A stretch of DNA of 64,000 nucleotides from Aureimonas endophytica. GTDB lineage: Bacteria > Pseudomonadota > Alphaproteobacteria > Rhizobiales > Rhizobiaceae. Made by a program: the position numbers and the translations under genes. How positions within the stretch are numbered: the stretch's first letter is position 1; each line of letters starts with the position of its first letter. The stretch covers positions 248,001 to 312,000 of the forward strand of contig NZ_BMIQ01000002.1 in NCBI RefSeq assembly GCF_014642635.1, written 5' to 3'. A model generated the notes under the pieces. It was not told the DNA's origin, did no database searches, and saw only the letters and a program-made list of their open reading frames with translations. Shown here one piece after another: positions 51,542-62,447 of this stretch.

Positions 51542-52915
51542 TCAATAGGTCAGATGGCGAAACAGCTCGGGAATGCGCTTTTCCCAGCGGCCGTCGAAGA
51601 GCCTGACAAGCTCCTCGGCCGGCGTGCGGCCGCGCGCCAGTGCCTCTTCGAGCGGGGACAGGAAGACCGTCTCGTCGAAGCCCTCGTCGTTGAGCCGGGC
51701 CCGGGCGGCCAGACCCTTGCGGGCGATGGCGACCGCCGCCCGCGCCAGTTCGAGCACCGTCCCGTCGCGGAAGCGCGTCGAGAAGCCCTCGCGCGGCACG
51801 GCGGCGCGCAGGGCCGCGACCTCCTCGAAGCGCCAGTCCTTCGTCAGGTCGTCGGCTTCGGCGAGCGCCGCGTCGTCGTAGAGGAGCCCGACCCAAAAGG
51901 CCGGCAGCGCGCAGATCTCCCGCCACGGGCCGCCATCGGCGCCGCGCATCTCCAGGAAGCGCTTCAGCCGGACATCCGGGAAGAGGGTGGAGAGATGGTT
52001 GGTCCAGTCGCCCATCGAGGGCGGCTCGCTGCCCAGCCGATCGGCCAGCGCCCCGTCGAGGAACTGGCGGAAGGTGACATGGGTGGCGTCGATATAACGG
52101 CCGTCGCGGATGACGAAATACATCGGCACGTCGAGCGCCCATTCGGCATAGTCGCGATAGGAAAAGCCCGGCTCGAAGACGAAGGGCAGGAGCCCGGAGC
52201 GCTGGTTGTCGACATCCGACCAGACCTCGGAGCGCCAGGAGACGAGCCCGTTCGGCCGGCCCTCGGTGAAGGGGGAATTGGCGAAGAGCGCCGAGGCGAC
52301 GGGCTGGAGCCGCATGCCGATGCGCATCTTGCGCGCCATGTCGGCCTCGGAGGAGAAGTCGAGATTGACCTGGATCGTCGTCGTGCGGAACATCATGTCG
52401 AGGCCGCGCGTGCCGACCTTCGGCATGTAGCGGCGCATGATCTCGTAGCGCGACTTCGGCATCATCGGCGTTTCGGCGAGCGTCCAGAGCGGGCTCGAAC
52501 CGATGCCGAGAAAGGCGATGCCGAGCGGCTCGGTCACCGCCTTCACGTCGGCGAGATGCCGGTTCGATTCGGCGCAGGTGCCGTGGATCGATTCGAGCGG
52601 CGCGCCGGAAAGCTCGAACTGGCCGCCCGGCTCCAGCGAGATCGCGCCGCCGCCGGAGCCGCCGGCCAGCCCGATCAGCCGCCCCTCGTCGAGGATCGGC
52701 TCCCAGCCCGTGCGCTCCTGCATGCCCTTCAGCACGGCCTCGATGCCGCGCGGCCCCTCGTAGGGCACCGGCGCCAGCGTGTCGCGGTAATAGCCGAACT
52801 TCTCGTGCTCGGTGCCGATGCGGAAGGCCGCCTTGGGCTTCTCGCCGTCCCGCAGATGGCCGACGAGGTCGTCCATCGAGGCGATCGGGGTCAGATCGGT
52901 CGTATCGCGCGCCAT
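51542..52915 (-). CDS. gshA: Glutamate-cysteine ligase (plant/alphaproteobacterial type)
   Basis: This enzyme joins glutamate and cysteine, the first step of glutathione synthesis. At 457 residues it belongs to the class shared by plants and alphaproteobacteria (GCS2-type). Diagnostic stretches are FRIGTEHEKFGYYRD near residue 30, GGAISLEPGGQFELSGAPLE, IHGTCAESNRHL, MFRTTTIQVNLDFSSEADM and LFANSPFTEGRPNGLVSWRS. AGGAGAGG precedes the ATG at 52915. rsmE lies 100 bases upstream in the same direction, an association seen in other Hyphomicrobiales. Confidence 0.94.
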   Translation of the reverse strand: MARDTTDLTPIASMDDLVGHLRDGEKPKAAFRIGTEHEKFGYYRDTLAPVPYEGPRGIEAVLKGMQERTGWEPILDEGRLIGLAGGSGGGAISLEPGGQFELSGAPLESIHGTCAESNRHLADVKAVTEPLGIAFLGIGSSPLWTLAETPMMPKSRYEIMRRYMPKVGTRGLDMMFRTTTIQVNLDFSSEADMARKMRIGMRLQPVASALFANSPFTEGRPNGLVSWRSEVWSDVDNQRSGLLPFVFEPGFSYRDYAEWALDVPMYFVIRDGRYIDATHVTFRQFLDGALADRLGSEPPSMGDWTNHLSTLFPDVRLKRFLEMRGADGGPWREICALPAFWVGLLYDDAALAEADDLTKDWRFEEVAALRAAVPREGFSTRFRDGTVLELARAAVAIARKGLAARARLNDEGFDETVFLSPLEEALARGRTPAEELVRLFDGRWEKRIPELFRHLTY

Positions 52916-53018
52916 GCCTCTCCTCGACCGGTCGCTGCCGACGCGGCTGTTCCGGATGCGTGTGCTGTCTGCGGCTTTTCCGCGGCGCGCGCAAGGCGGG
53001 CGCCGGTGAACAGGCCGG

Positions 53019-53783
53019 TCATTCCGCCCCGCCTCCATCACGGGCGCCCCAGTCGCCGACCGCCGCCTGGAGCACCGCCAGCGCCGCGACGGCGGCGGTG
53101 TCGGCGCGCAGAATGCGCGGCCCGAGCGAGATCACCGTGACGAAATCGCGCGCCCTGAGCATCGCCCGTTCCTCGGCCGAGAAGCCGCCTTCCGGCCCGA
53201 CGAGAAGATCCGCCGGGCCCGCCGCCTCGGCCCGCAGCACCTCGATCGGGCTCGCCGCGTCCTCGCGCTCGTCGCAGAAGACCAGCCGGCGCCCGGCCGG
53301 ATAGGCGGCGAGAAGCTCGCCGAGCTTCACCGGCGGATGGCATTCGGGAACATGCAGGATGCCGCATTGCTCGGCCGCCTCCACCGCGTTCGCCCGCATG
53401 CGCTCGAGATTGAGGCGCGAGGCCTGGACATGCTGCGTCATCACCGGCTGGAGCCGGCGGGCGCCCATCTCCACCGCCTTCTGCACCATGTAGTCGAGCC
53501 GGGCCGATTTCAGCGGCGCGAAGAGATAGCCGAGATCGGGGGCGGCGGGCTGCGGGCGCAGAGGCGTCTCGACATGGAGGAGGACGCGCCGCTTGCCTTC
53601 CCGGCCGAGCCGCGCCCCCCATTCGCCGTCGCGGCCGTTGAAGAGGAGCACGCCCTCGCCGTCGCCGAGCCGAAGCACGTTCGCGAGATAGTTGGCCTGC
53701 GCCGGCTCGGTCTCCAGAACATGGCCGGCCTGAAGGTCGCCCATCACGAACAGCCGGGGGGTGCGGAAATCATAGGTCGGCAT
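53019..53783 (-). CDS. rsmE: 16S rRNA m3U1498 methyltransferase
   Basis: RsmE methylates U1498 of 16S rRNA using SAM. The 254-residue protein has the N-terminal PUA-like domain ([20 protein letters not shown]) and the C-terminal SPOUT knot with [12 protein letters not shown] and [20 protein letters not shown]. The ATG at 53783 is chosen by family length; the frame continues upstream without conservation. It is divergent from an SDR gene. Confidence 0.93.
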   Translation of the reverse strand: MPTYDFRTPRLFVMGDLQAGHVLETEPAQANYLANVLRLGDGEGVLLFNGRDGEWGARLGREGKRRVLLHVETPLRPQPAAPDLGYLFAPLKSARLDYMVQKAVEMGARRLQPVMTQHVQASRLNLERMRANAVEAAEQCGILHVPECHPPVKLGELLAAYPAGRRLVFCDEREDAASPIEVLRAEAAGPADLLVGPEGGFSAEERAMLRARDFVTVISLGPRILRADTAAVAALAVLQAAVGDWGARDGGGAE

Positions 53784-53870
53784 CGATTCGTCACAGCATG
53801 GCTTCGGCGGAAACCTAAGATGTTTCGCCCCGTTGTCACTCGCAACGCAACGCGGATGAAGGCACGACCC

Positions 53871-54668
53871 ATGGATCTCGGCATCAAGGATCGCGTCGCG
53901 ATCGTCACCGGCGCCGATGGCGGCATGGGCCTCGCGACGGCCAAGATCCTGGCCGGGGAGGGCGTGAAGCTCGTCCTGTCCGACAAGGCGACGGCGGGTG
54001 TCGAGGCCGAAGCCGCGCGGCTTTCGACCGAAACGCTCTGTGTCGCCGCCGACGTCACCGACCAGGGGGCCGTCGACGCGCTGGCCCGGGCGGCGCTCGA
54101 CCGGTTCGGCCGGATCGACATCGTTGTCCATACGAGCGGCATCACCGGCGCCAAGGGCGATCCGCTGGACCTGTCCGACGAGGACTATCGCGAGGCCTGG
54201 GACACGGACTTCTTCTCCGCCGTGCGGATGGCCCGCGCCACCTTCCCGGCGATGCGCCGGGGAAAATGGGGGCGCTTCGTCTGCATCGCCTCCGAGAACG
54301 CCGTCCAGCCCTATTGGGAGGAGGCGACCTACAACGCGGCGAAGGCCGCGCTCGCCGCCTTCGTGAAGAACCTTTCTTACCGCTCCGCCTCGGACGGCAT
54401 CCTCTGCAACACCGTCTCGCCCGCCTTCATCGCGACGCCGATGACCGACGAGATGATGGGGAAGCGTGCCGAGGAGAAAGGCGTCTCCTTCGACGAGGCG
54501 ATCGCAAGCTTTCTCGACGAGGAACGGCCGGGCATCGCCCTGAAGCGGCGGGGCCGGGCCGAGGAGGTGGCGGCGGTGATCGCGCTTCTCGTCTCCGAGC
54601 GCGCCTCCTTCGTCAACGGCGCGAATTACCGGGTCGATGCCGGTTCGGTCCTGTCCGTCCAGAACTGA
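53871..54668 (+). CDS. SDR family oxidoreductase
   Basis: A classical short-chain dehydrogenase/reductase of 265 residues. The cofactor motif [12 protein letters not shown] is at about 11-22, and the catalytic Ser141, Tyr154 and Lys158 ([10 protein letters not shown]) are intact. The usual NNAG is HTSG here (87-90). The C-terminal [16 protein letters not shown] fits. The substrate is unknown. An ATG at 53856 is an alternative start, adding five residues. It is divergent from rsmE. Confidence 0.88.
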   Translation: MDLGIKDRVAIVTGADGGMGLATAKILAGEGVKLVLSDKATAGVEAEAARLSTETLCVAADVTDQGAVDALARAALDRFGRIDIVVHTSGITGAKGDPLDLSDEDYREAWDTDFFSAVRMARATFPAMRRGKWGRFVCIASENAVQPYWEEATYNAAKAALAAFVKNLSYRSASDGILCNTVSPAFIATPMTDEMMGKRAEEKGVSFDEAIASFLDEERPGIALKRRGRAEEVAAVIALLVSERASFVNGANYRVDAGSVLSVQN

Positions 54669-54745
54669 CGGCGATCGCGGGAGCGGCGCCCCTGGCGATC
54701 GGGCGCGCGAAATGCAGATAGTGCGCGCTCGCTTCCGGGGACCGC

Positions 54746-55516
54746 ATGTCTGATTTCCTTCTGTTCCTACTCGTCGGCGGTCTCGCCCAGCTCGTCGACG
54801 GCGCCCTCGGCATGGCCTATGGCGTGATCTCCTCGACGGTGCTGATCGCCTTCGGCATTCCCCCGGCCCAGGCCTCGGCCTCCGTCCATGCGGCGGAGCT
54901 CTTCACCACCGCCGCCTCGGGCACCGGCCATATCGTCAACCGCAATATCGACTGGAAACTGTTCTGGCGCCTCGTGCCCTTCGGCGTCGTCGGCGGCGCG
55001 CTCGGCACCTTCGTCCTCACCGGCATCGACGGCGAGGTGATGAAACCCTTCGTCGCGCTCTATCTCGGCCTGATCGGCCTCTTCCTTCTGGTGCGGTCCT
55101 TCCGCCGCGCGCCGCGCCGCCAGATCGGTCCGCGCGTCGTGCCGCCGGTCGCGCTCGCAGGCGGCTTCCTCGATTCGATCGGCGGCGGCGGCTGGGGGCC
55201 GATCGTCACCTCAGGCCTGCTCGGGGCCGGCGGCCAGCCGCGCTATGTCATCGGCACGGTGAACACGGCCGAGTTCCTGGTCGCGCTCACCGTCTCGCTC
55301 TCCTTCGTCTTCGCGCTCGTCACCGGGCATTGGGAGGACGCGCCCGATCTCACGGCCAATCTGACTGCGGTCGGCGGCCTCGTCGCCGGCGGCATCGTGG
55401 TGGCGCCGGTCGCCGGCTATCTCGTGCGGATCATCCCGGAGACGTGGCTCCTGCGGATCGTCTCCGTCCTGATCCTCTGCCTTTGCGGGACGCAGGTCTG
55501 GGGCTTGGTGAAATAA
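54746..55516 (+). CDS. Sulfite exporter TauE/SafE family permease
   Basis: A 256-residue TauE/SafE-type permease with two repeats of hydrophobic helices. The first repeat has [19 protein letters not shown] and the second has [20 protein letters not shown], the two conserved halves of the family. Members export sulfite, sulfoacetate or related anions, but the substrate here is unknown. It stands between the SDR gene and csbD. Confidence 0.87.
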   Translation: MSDFLLFLLVGGLAQLVDGALGMAYGVISSTVLIAFGIPPAQASASVHAAELFTTAASGTGHIVNRNIDWKLFWRLVPFGVVGGALGTFVLTGIDGEVMKPFVALYLGLIGLFLLVRSFRRAPRRQIGPRVVPPVALAGGFLDSIGGGGWGPIVTSGLLGAGGQPRYVIGTVNTAEFLVALTVSLSFVFALVTGHWEDAPDLTANLTAVGGLVAGGIVVAPVAGYLVRIIPETWLLRIVSVLILCLCGTQVWGLVK

Positions 55517-55616
55517 TCGTAATCTTTCGTGAGCCGGGAACAGGATGACCGCCGCCTCGTTTCTTCCCCGACACCGCGCGAATGAGCGACGCGGACCAGG
55601 ATGTGAGGTAGGAACC

Positions 55617-55802
55617 ATGGCGATCGAGAAGGAACAGGCCTCGGGCGGTCTCAAGGAAGTCGGCGGCAAGATCAAGGAAGCGGCCGGCAAGCTCGTCGGC
55701 AACGAGCGCCTCGAGGCCGAAGGCAAGCTGGACCAGGCCGAAGGCAAGACCGAGAAGAATTACGGCAAGGTCAAGGGCGCCGTGAAGGACCAGCTCCACT
55801 AA
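55617..55802 (+). CDS. CsbD family stress protein
   Basis: A 61-residue hydrophilic CsbD-like protein. It has the repeated pattern GGLKEVGGKIKEAAGKLVGN, GKLDQAEGKTEKNYGKVKGA typical of this general stress family, whose molecular role is unknown. A strong GAGGTAGGA precedes the ATG. A terminator follows, so it is probably transcribed alone. Confidence 0.88.
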   Translation: MAIEKEQASGGLKEVGGKIKEAAGKLVGNERLEAEGKLDQAEGKTEKNYGKVKGAVKDQLH

Positions 55803-55827
55803 CCGGTTCTTATCCTTGTTGCGTCGG

Positions 55828-55856
55828 ACGGCCGCCTTCGGGCGGCCGTTTCGTTT
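55828..55856 (+). terminator. Terminator of csbD
   Basis: A perfect 9-bp stem (55828-55836 with 55841-55849) with a TTCG loop, followed by TTCGTTT. Confidence 0.8.
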
Positions 55857-55940
55857 GGGAAAAGCCTCCCGCGCTTGCGAAGCACGGCGCCGGCATGCCA
55901 AAGCGGCGGCCAGCGAAGCTTGCGAAACGGGCGCTTTCCC

Positions 55941-57332
55941 ATGGCCAACACGCGGCGTGAAACCGACACCTTCGGCCCCATCGAGGTCGAGAGCGACAAG
56001 TATTGGGGAGCGCAGGCGCAGCGCTCGCTCGGCAATTTCAAGATCGGCTGGGAAAAGCAGCCGCTGCCGATCGTGCGTGCGCTCGGCATCGTCAAGCGCG
56101 CCGCCGCCGAGACGAACATGGCGCTCGGCCGCCTCGACCCGAAGCTCGGCCAGACGATCGTCGCCGCCGCGCAGGAAGTGATCGAGGGCAAGCTCGACGC
56201 GCATTTCCCGCTCGTCGTCTGGCAGACGGGCTCGGGCACGCAGTCCAACATGAACGCCAACGAGGTGATCTCGAACCGGGCGATCGAGATGCTGGGCGGC
56301 GAGATGGGCTCGAAGAAGCCTGTCCATCCGAACGACCACGTCAATATGAGCCAGTCGTCCAACGACACCTATCCGACGGCCATGCACATCGCCTGCGCCG
56401 AGGAACTGGTGCACCGGCTGATTCCGGCGCTCCAGGTGCTGCGCAACGCATTGAACGACAAGGCGCAGGGCTTCGCCCATATCATCAAGATCGGCCGCAC
56501 CCATACCCAGGACGCGACGCCGCTGACGCTCGGCCAGGAATTCTCCGGCTACACGACGCAGGTCGAGAACGGCATCGCCCGGATCGAGCAGACGCTGCCG
56601 GCCCTGATGCAGCTCGCCCAGGGCGGCACGGCGGTCGGCACCGGCCTCAACGCGCCGATCGGCTTCGCCGAGAAGGTGGCGGAGCACATCGCCGCGATCA
56701 CCCAGCTGCCCTTCACCTCCGCGCCCAACAAGTTCGAGGCGCTCGCCGCCCATGACGCGATGGTGTTCAGCCATGGCGCGATCAACACGGTGGCGGCCTC
56801 GCTGTTCAAGATCGCCAACGACATCCGCTTCCTCGGCTCCGGCCCGCGCTCCGGCCTCGGCGAATTGCAGCTGCCGGAAAACGAGCCGGGCTCCTCGATC
56901 ATGCCGGGCAAGGTCAACCCGACCCAGTGCGAGGCGATGACGCAGGTCTGCGTCCAGGTCTTCGGCAATCACGCCGCCCTGACCTTCGCCGGCAGCCAGG
57001 GTCATTTCGAGCTGAACGTCTTCAACCCGGTGATGGCCTACAACTTCCTCCAGTCGGTGCGGCTCCTGGCCGACGCGGCGGTCTCCTTCACGGAGAACTG
57101 CGTCACCGGCATCGAGGCGCGCGAGGACAACATCAAGGCGGCGCTCGGCCGCTCGCTGATGCTGGTGACGGCGCTCGCCCCGACGATCGGCTACGACAAC
57201 GCGGCCAAGATCGCCAAGACCGCGCACAAGAACGGCACGACCCTGAAGGAAGAGGCGTTGGCGACGGGCCTCGTCTCGGAAGAGGACTACGACCGCATCG
57301 TCGATCCGGCGACGATGACGCGGCCGGGCTGA
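55941..57332 (+). CDS. fumC: Class II fumarate hydratase
   Basis: Fumarase C interconverts fumarate and malate in the TCA cycle; it is a soluble homotetramer. The 463-residue protein has the active-site regions [59 protein letters not shown] and the signature [11 protein letters not shown]. The ATG at 55941 gives the family length. It follows csbD after 138 bases and is in the same direction as the next gene. Confidence 0.96.
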   Translation: MANTRRETDTFGPIEVESDKYWGAQAQRSLGNFKIGWEKQPLPIVRALGIVKRAAAETNMALGRLDPKLGQTIVAAAQEVIEGKLDAHFPLVVWQTGSGTQSNMNANEVISNRAIEMLGGEMGSKKPVHPNDHVNMSQSSNDTYPTAMHIACAEELVHRLIPALQVLRNALNDKAQGFAHIIKIGRTHTQDATPLTLGQEFSGYTTQVENGIARIEQTLPALMQLAQGGTAVGTGLNAPIGFAEKVAEHIAAITQLPFTSAPNKFEALAAHDAMVFSHGAINTVAASLFKIANDIRFLGSGPRSGLGELQLPENEPGSSIMPGKVNPTQCEAMTQVCVQVFGNHAALTFAGSQGHFELNVFNPVMAYNFLQSVRLLADAAVSFTENCVTGIEAREDNIKAALGRSLMLVTALAPTIGYDNAAKIAKTAHKNGTTLKEEALATGLVSEEDYDRIVDPATMTRPG

Positions 57333-57481
57333 TCCCCGTAGCACGCTTCTCCACGCCGCCATGATCGAGCCATCTCGGATCGTGGCGGCTGGAGGACGTC
57401 GTATCGGGCAAACCGTTTGCCGCAAAATAATTTGCCGTCTAACGAACGATCGGGATATTTGGCGCGAGGCGAGTCGCGCCG

Positions 57482-58366
57482 ATGGTTTCTCGTTCCGAGT
57501 TCCGCAGATTGCAGCGTATCATCTCGCTTTCGACGATCCCGCCCCGTTTCCGGCTGATCGAACCGACCCTGCGAAGCCTTCTCCGGCAATCCATGCCGGC
57601 CGACGAGGTCAGGCTCTACATTCCCCGCTCCTACCGCCGCTTTCCGGACTACGATGGCAGTCTGCCCGATCTGCCGCCGGGCATCACGCTCTGCCGCCCG
57701 GCCGAGGATCTCGGACCTGCTTCGAAGATCCTCTTCGCTGCCGACGAGCTGCGTGAACGGGACTGCCAGATCCTTTTCTGCGACGACGACCGGATCTATC
57801 AGCCGGACTGGGCTCGATTTCTTTTCGAGCATCAGGCACGCCGTCCGAGGGAATGCGTCAGCCTCGTCGGCAAGCCCATCCATCGGCCGAAGACCGCTGC
57901 GGGCCGACGCCGCCGCCGAAGAGAGGAACGGCGGTCGCCGCAAAAGGCGGGCTTCGCCAAGCCGCTGCTCAATCCGCGCCGCGCCGCTCTCCATATCGCT
58001 GATTTCTTTGCCCGAACTTGGAAGCCGGCCGATGCCAGGGTGCTGCAACGCTCCCGCATCTATCGCGCCGGCCATGCGGAAATCCTGCAAGGCTATGGCG
58101 GGGTGGCGGTACGGCCGCATTTCTTCGATGCGAGCGCGAAGGTCATCCCGGACATCATCTGGGCCGTGGACGATTACTGGTTGTCCGGTCTCCTCGCCAG
58201 TCGCAACATTCCGATCTGGCTGCCGGCGCACGCGCCGATGCCGCTGAAATCGGCGACGTCGGGTGTCGAATCGCTTTTGGAAAGCGAGATCGACGGCAGC
58301 GGACGCACGGAGGCCAACCAAGCCTGTATCGACTACATGCGCGCCCGCTACGGCATCTGGAACTGA
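57482..58366 (+). CDS. Glycosyltransferase-like protein
   Basis: A 294-residue protein that looks like a nucleotide-sugar glycosyltransferase. It has an N-terminal stretch IISLSTIPPRFRLIEPTLRS and the acidic motif LFCDDDRIYQPDW (about residues 98-110), a DxD-type metal site. The second half has ILQGYGGVAVRPHFFD and IIWAVDDYWLSGLLA. A strongly basic segment (RRRRRREERR, near residue 140) interrupts the middle. The sugar and acceptor are unknown. It sits alone between fumC and the convergent his operon. The 148-base upstream spacer contains an AT-rich patch near 57420-57465. Confidence 0.7.
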   Translation: MVSRSEFRRLQRIISLSTIPPRFRLIEPTLRSLLRQSMPADEVRLYIPRSYRRFPDYDGSLPDLPPGITLCRPAEDLGPASKILFAADELRERDCQILFCDDDRIYQPDWARFLFEHQARRPRECVSLVGKPIHRPKTAAGRRRRRREERRSPQKAGFAKPLLNPRRAALHIADFFARTWKPADARVLQRSRIYRAGHAEILQGYGGVAVRPHFFDASAKVIPDIIWAVDDYWLSGLLASRNIPIWLPAHAPMPLKSATSGVESLLESEIDGSGRTEANQACIDYMRARYGIWN

Positions 58367-58406
58367 CGGGGGACCGGCGGCCGGCGCATTGCGCGCGGCG
58401 CCTGTC

Positions 58407-59108
58407 TCAGCGGGGAAGGGTCGAAAAGCGCCGCCGAACCTCGTCCGCCGTGTCCGCCTCCACCGCCTCGCGCGATTTCCTTGCCATCAGGAGGCAGGCT
58501 TCGGATCGCAGGATCAGCCCGTCCGAGAGGATCTTCAGCCGGTTGGCCTTCAGCGTCGAGCCGGTGGAGGTGATGTCGACGATGATGTCGGCGGAGCCGG
58601 CCGCCGGCGCGCCTTCGGTGGCGCCGAGGCTTTCGACGATCCGGTAGCTCTGGATGCCGTGGCGCCGCGTGAAGAAGCCCTGGCTCAGGCGCCAATATTT
58701 CGTCGCGATGCGCAGGCGGCGGCCGTGCCGGGCGCGATAGCCCGCCGCGACGTCGCCGAGATCCGCCATCGTGTCGACATCGACCCAGGCCTCCGGCACC
58801 GCGACGATGACATCCGCCGCGCCGAAGCCGAGCCGCGCCACGAAATCCAGCCGCGCCTCCGGCTCGGCGATGGACTCACGGATGAGGTCCTCGCCGGTGA
58901 CGCCGAAATCCACCGCGCCGTCGCGCAGTTCGCGAGCGATCTCGGAGGCGGACAGAAGCAGGACGTCGAGCCCGTCGATGCCGGAGACGCTGGTGCGATA
59001 GGAGCGGGCGTCCGCTGCCGGCTCGACCCGGATGCCGGCGCGCCCGAGCGCGGCGACGGCATCGTCCTTCATGCGGCCCTTGGAGGGAATGGCGAGAGTC
59101 AGCGTCAC
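58407..59108 (-). CDS. hisG: ATP phosphoribosyltransferase, short form
   Basis: HisG catalyses the first step of histidine synthesis, joining ATP and PRPP. This is the short form of 233 residues, which lacks the C-terminal regulatory domain and needs HisZ, encoded just upstream. It shows [33 protein letters not shown] and [20 protein letters not shown], the PRPP-binding loop. Its ATG overlaps the hisZ stop by 4 bases (ATGA). Confidence 0.95.
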   Translation of the reverse strand: MTLTLAIPSKGRMKDDAVAALGRAGIRVEPAADARSYRTSVSGIDGLDVLLLSASEIARELRDGAVDFGVTGEDLIRESIAEPEARLDFVARLGFGAADVIVAVPEAWVDVDTMADLGDVAAGYRARHGRRLRIATKYWRLSQGFFTRRHGIQSYRIVESLGATEGAPAAGSADIIVDITSTGSTLKANRLKILSDGLILRSEACLLMARKSREAVEADTADEVRRRFSTLPR

Positions 59109-60211
59109 CGGCGCGCTCCGATGCGGTCGAGCCAGAGGGAGAAGCCGACGGCCGGCACCGGCGCGCTCGCGCCGAGATAGGCGAGAAGATGGTCGTAGCG
59201 CCCGCCGCCGGCGACCGGTTCCGGCGCGCCGGGCGCCCGCGCCTCGAAGACGAGGCCGGTATAGTAGTCGATCGCCCGACCGAAGGCGGCGCGGTAGCGG
59301 ATGCGGCCGAGCGGGACGCCGGCCGCGCCGAGCGCCGCCGCCCGGGCCTCGAAGAAGCCGAGCGCCCGGCCAAGATCGATGTCGTCGCCGCAGACGGCGG
59401 CGAGCCGGCCGGCCGCCGCGTCGAGCGGGCAGTCGATGGCGAGGAAGTCGCGTAAGCGGCGGAGCGAGGCCTCCGACAGGGCGGTGGCGGCGAAGGCGAC
59501 CTTTTCCACGAGCCGCGCCGCGATCTCCGACGCCATGCGCCCGGAATGCGGCGGCAGCCCGCCTTCCGCCTTGAGCCCGTCGATCGCCTCTTCCAGCGCG
59601 GCCATGTCGCGCCGCATCGCCAACCGGCGGAGTTCGGGATCGAGGCCCTTCAGCGAGCGCCCGTCATGGCGCGCGAGGTCGTCGAGCGCCGCCTTCAGCG
59701 CCGCCTCGTCGCCGAAGGTGCGGATCAGCCGGCGCTGCCAGCTTTCCGGCAGGCCGAGGCCGGCGAGAAAGGCCTCGAACAGGCCCTGGTCGCCGAGGAC
59801 GACATCGAGGCCGTCCAGCGCGAGGCCGCAGGTGGCGAGCCCTTCCAGCGCATCGGCGAGGACGCGGGCGTCGGCCGCCGCCTTGTCGGCATGGCCGAGA
59901 TCCTCCAGCCCGGCCTGCCGGAATTCCGGCACGCCCTCGCGGCCCTGGCGGAACACCGTGCCGAGATAGGAATAGCGGCGGGGCAGGGGATTGGTCGCCG
60001 CGATATGGGCGAGACAGACCGGAATGGTGAAGTCGGGGCGCAGGCACAGGACCTCGCCCGCCTCGCCGCGCGTCAGGAAGATGCGGCGGCGCAGCGCCTC
60101 GCCGGTGGCGTCGAGATAGGGCTCGGCCGGCTGGAGCAGCGGCACGTCGACGGGCCGCGCGCCGAGGCGGTCGAACAGCGCCAGCAGCGCGGCGTCGGGT
60201 TCGGCGCTCAC
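59105..60211 (-). CDS. hisZ: ATP phosphoribosyltransferase regulatory subunit
   Basis: HisZ is a catalytically inactive relative of histidyl-tRNA synthetase that forms a complex with short HisG and gives it histidine feedback. The 368-residue product keeps the class II aminoacyl-tRNA synthetase fold: a motif-2-like [20 protein letters not shown] and [17 protein letters not shown] with [16 protein letters not shown] near the end. The start is GTG at 60211, five bases after the hisS stop; no better start with a ribosome site is visible. It is the middle gene of hisS-hisZ-hisG. Confidence 0.92.
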   Translation of the reverse strand: MSAEPDAALLALFDRLGARPVDVPLLQPAEPYLDATGEALRRRIFLTRGEAGEVLCLRPDFTIPVCLAHIAATNPLPRRYSYLGTVFRQGREGVPEFRQAGLEDLGHADKAAADARVLADALEGLATCGLALDGLDVVLGDQGLFEAFLAGLGLPESWQRRLIRTFGDEAALKAALDDLARHDGRSLKGLDPELRRLAMRRDMAALEEAIDGLKAEGGLPPHSGRMASEIAARLVEKVAFAATALSEASLRRLRDFLAIDCPLDAAAGRLAAVCGDDIDLGRALGFFEARAAALGAAGVPLGRIRYRAAFGRAIDYYTGLVFEARAPGAPEPVAGGGRYDHLLAYLGASAPVPAVGFSLWLDRIGARR

Positions 60212-60216
60212 GGAAA

Positions 60217-61713
60217 TCAGGCGCCGGCGCGCCGCGCGAGGATGCGGCGCACGGCGTCCACCAGCTCCGCTTCCGGCACGAGGTCCTGGCCGGCGCGCAT
60301 CGCGCGCCATTCGGCATTGTCCTCGACCCCGGCGGAGAGTTCCTTGCCGAGCGCCAGATCCTTCACCTGCACTTGGCCGGCCGCCTTCTCGTCGCCGCCC
60401 TGGATGATGACGCAGGGCGACTGGCGCCGGTCGGCATATTGCAGCTGCTTGCCGAACTGCTTCGGATTGCCCTGGAACACCTCGACCGGCACGACCGGCC
60501 GGCCCGGCGCGTTCAAGGCGTTGCGCAGGAGCGTCGCCATCGCCTGGTAATCGGCCATGCGGTCGCGATCCATGACGGTGACGATGACCGGCCCCGGACG
60601 CTCCGCGACATCGAGGCGGCCGAGATTCTTCAGCGCCGTCATCAGGCGCGACACGCCGATGGAAAAGCCCGTCGCCGGCACCGGCTGGCTCATGAAGCGC
60701 GAGACCAGCCCGTCATAGCGCCCGCCGCCGCCGACCGAGCCGAAGACGACCTTCTCGCCCTTCTCGTTGACGACGGGAAAGAGCAGTTCGGCCTCGAAGA
60801 CGGGGCCTGTGTAATATTCGAGCCCGCGCACGACGGATGGGTCGATCTGAATGCGTCCTACATAACCTGCTGCAGAACAATAAGCCGCAATCTCGGAAAG
60901 TTCTTTGAGCCCTTCCCCAAAACGGCCATCACGGATTTTTCCTTGGAATATCTCCCATAACTCTCCGATCTCTGGAGTATTGAGAAAGCGAACGAGTGTT
61001 TCGATGGCGTCTTGTTGGAGCTCCGCGCCCTTCGTGAAGTCGCCGCTCTCGTCCTTGCGGCCGGCGCCGAGCAGCAGGCGCACGCCGTCCGCGCCGAACT
61101 TGTCGAACTTGTCGAGCGCGCGCAGCACGGTGAGGCGGCGCGGCTGGTCGCCTTCGAGGCCGATCGCGTCGAGAATGCCGTCGAGCACCTTGCGGTTGTT
61201 GACGCGGATCACGTATTGGCCGCGCGGAATGCCGAGCGCCTCCATCGTGTCGGCCATCATCATCGCCATCTCGGCATCGGCCGAGACGTTCGGCGCGCCG
61301 ACGATGTCGGCGTCGAACTGCATGAACTGGCGGAAGCGGCCGGGGCCTGGCTTCTCGTTGCGGAAGACATAGCCCGCCCGATAGGAGCGATAGGGCTTCG
61401 GCAGGTCCTCGAAATTCTCGGCGACATAGCGGGCGAGCGGCGCGGTCAGGTCGTAGCGCAGCGACAGCCATTCCTCGTCGTCGTCCTGCAACGAGAAGAC
61501 GCCCTCGTTCGGCCGGTCGCTGTCGGGCAGGAACTTGCCGAGCGCATCGGTATATTCGAACATCGGCGTCTCGACCGGCTCGAAGCCGTAGGTCTCGTAG
61601 ACGCGCCGGATGACGCCGAGCATCCGCTCCTGTGCAATCAGATCGGCGGCGGTGCGGTCGACGAAGCCGCGCGGCTGACGCGCCTTCACTCGTTGAGGCT
61701 TCTTGGAGGCCAT
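60217..61713 (-). CDS. hisS: Histidyl-tRNA synthetase
   Basis: Charges tRNA-His. The 498-residue class II enzyme has [11 protein letters not shown], motif 2 ([20 protein letters not shown]), the HisA-type loop [18 protein letters not shown], the motif 3 area [16 protein letters not shown] and the C-terminal anticodon-binding domain ([20 protein letters not shown]). A segment of about 180 bases (60841-61020, residues about 232-291) is only about 48% GC by hand count, against 63-75% in the adjoining 60-base lines; the reading frame is intact there. It is the first gene of the his operon. The cognate tRNA-His (no encoded G-1) is in this window. Confidence 0.96.
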   Translation of the reverse strand: MASKKPQRVKARQPRGFVDRTAADLIAQERMLGVIRRVYETYGFEPVETPMFEYTDALGKFLPDSDRPNEGVFSLQDDDEEWLSLRYDLTAPLARYVAENFEDLPKPYRSYRAGYVFRNEKPGPGRFRQFMQFDADIVGAPNVSADAEMAMMMADTMEALGIPRGQYVIRVNNRKVLDGILDAIGLEGDQPRRLTVLRALDKFDKFGADGVRLLLGAGRKDESGDFTKGAELQQDAIETLVRFLNTPEIGELWEIFQGKIRDGRFGEGLKELSEIAAYCSAAGYVGRIQIDPSVVRGLEYYTGPVFEAELLFPVVNEKGEKVVFGSVGGGGRYDGLVSRFMSQPVPATGFSIGVSRLMTALKNLGRLDVAERPGPVIVTVMDRDRMADYQAMATLLRNALNAPGRPVVPVEVFQGNPKQFGKQLQYADRRQSPCVIIQGGDEKAAGQVQVKDLALGKELSAGVEDNAEWRAMRAGQDLVPEAELVDAVRRILARRAGA

Positions 61714-62447
61714 GATTGCCCGTGTCTACTCGGAACCGGCGGGGACCGTCGAAGAGGCGCCCGGAGCCGGTCATTGGTGATCAATCTGCGCGCGTCGTAG
61801 CCGATTTCGCCTCGTCAGGGAAAGGGTGACGACGGCGCCGCCGCGATTCCTCTCCCCGGCGGGGAGAGGGTGGCCGCGCAGCGGCCGGGTGAGGGGCCTG
61901 CGGCGGTGGAAAATAAGCGCCGGTGCCGCCGCTACGCGCCCCTCATCCCCTGCCGGACCTTCTCCCCGCAGGGGAGAAGAAGGCTGATCGTCCGTCGTCT
62001 GCGCCAGCGGCGCGACGGTCGTCCGTCGAGAACCACCAAAGAGCTTCGAAGGACCTTTGTTCCTGTGAGCTTCAGGAACCGGGAGCGCCGCCGCGATTCC
62101 TCTCCCCGGCGGGGAGAGGGTGGCCGCGCAGCGGCCGGGTGAGGGGCCTGCGGCGGTGGAAGATAAGCGCCGGTGCCGCCGCTGCGCGCCCCTCATCCCC
62201 TGCCGGACCTTCTCCCCGCAGGGGAGAAGAAGGCTGATCGTCGGCTTATGGAGCCCGGGAAGAGAAGGCGTTGCCGTCGCCACCGCGTCCCTCTCCCGAG
62301 TCGGGAGAGGGTGCCGGCAGGCGGGTGAGGGAGCCGTGGGGCGCTGAAATCAGTGATCGGCGCCGTCGGGCGCCCTACGCTTCCCTCATCCCCCTGCCGG
62401 GACCTTCTCCCGACTCGGGAGAAGGATGCGGCTTTGCCGCTATGCCC
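61714..62447. repeat. Second cluster of palindromic intergenic repeats
   Basis: No gene is supported in these 734 bases. Copies of the same A and B families as at 0.9-1.75 kb occur in the order B (61848-61900), B' (61939-61980), B (62098-62150), B' (62189-62230), A (62288-62339), A' (62382-62428). A 158-bp block, 61835-61992, is repeated at 62085-62242 with only two differences, showing a recent local duplication of a B-B' pair. Reading frames across the cluster follow the repeats and are not genes. Confidence 0.9.
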
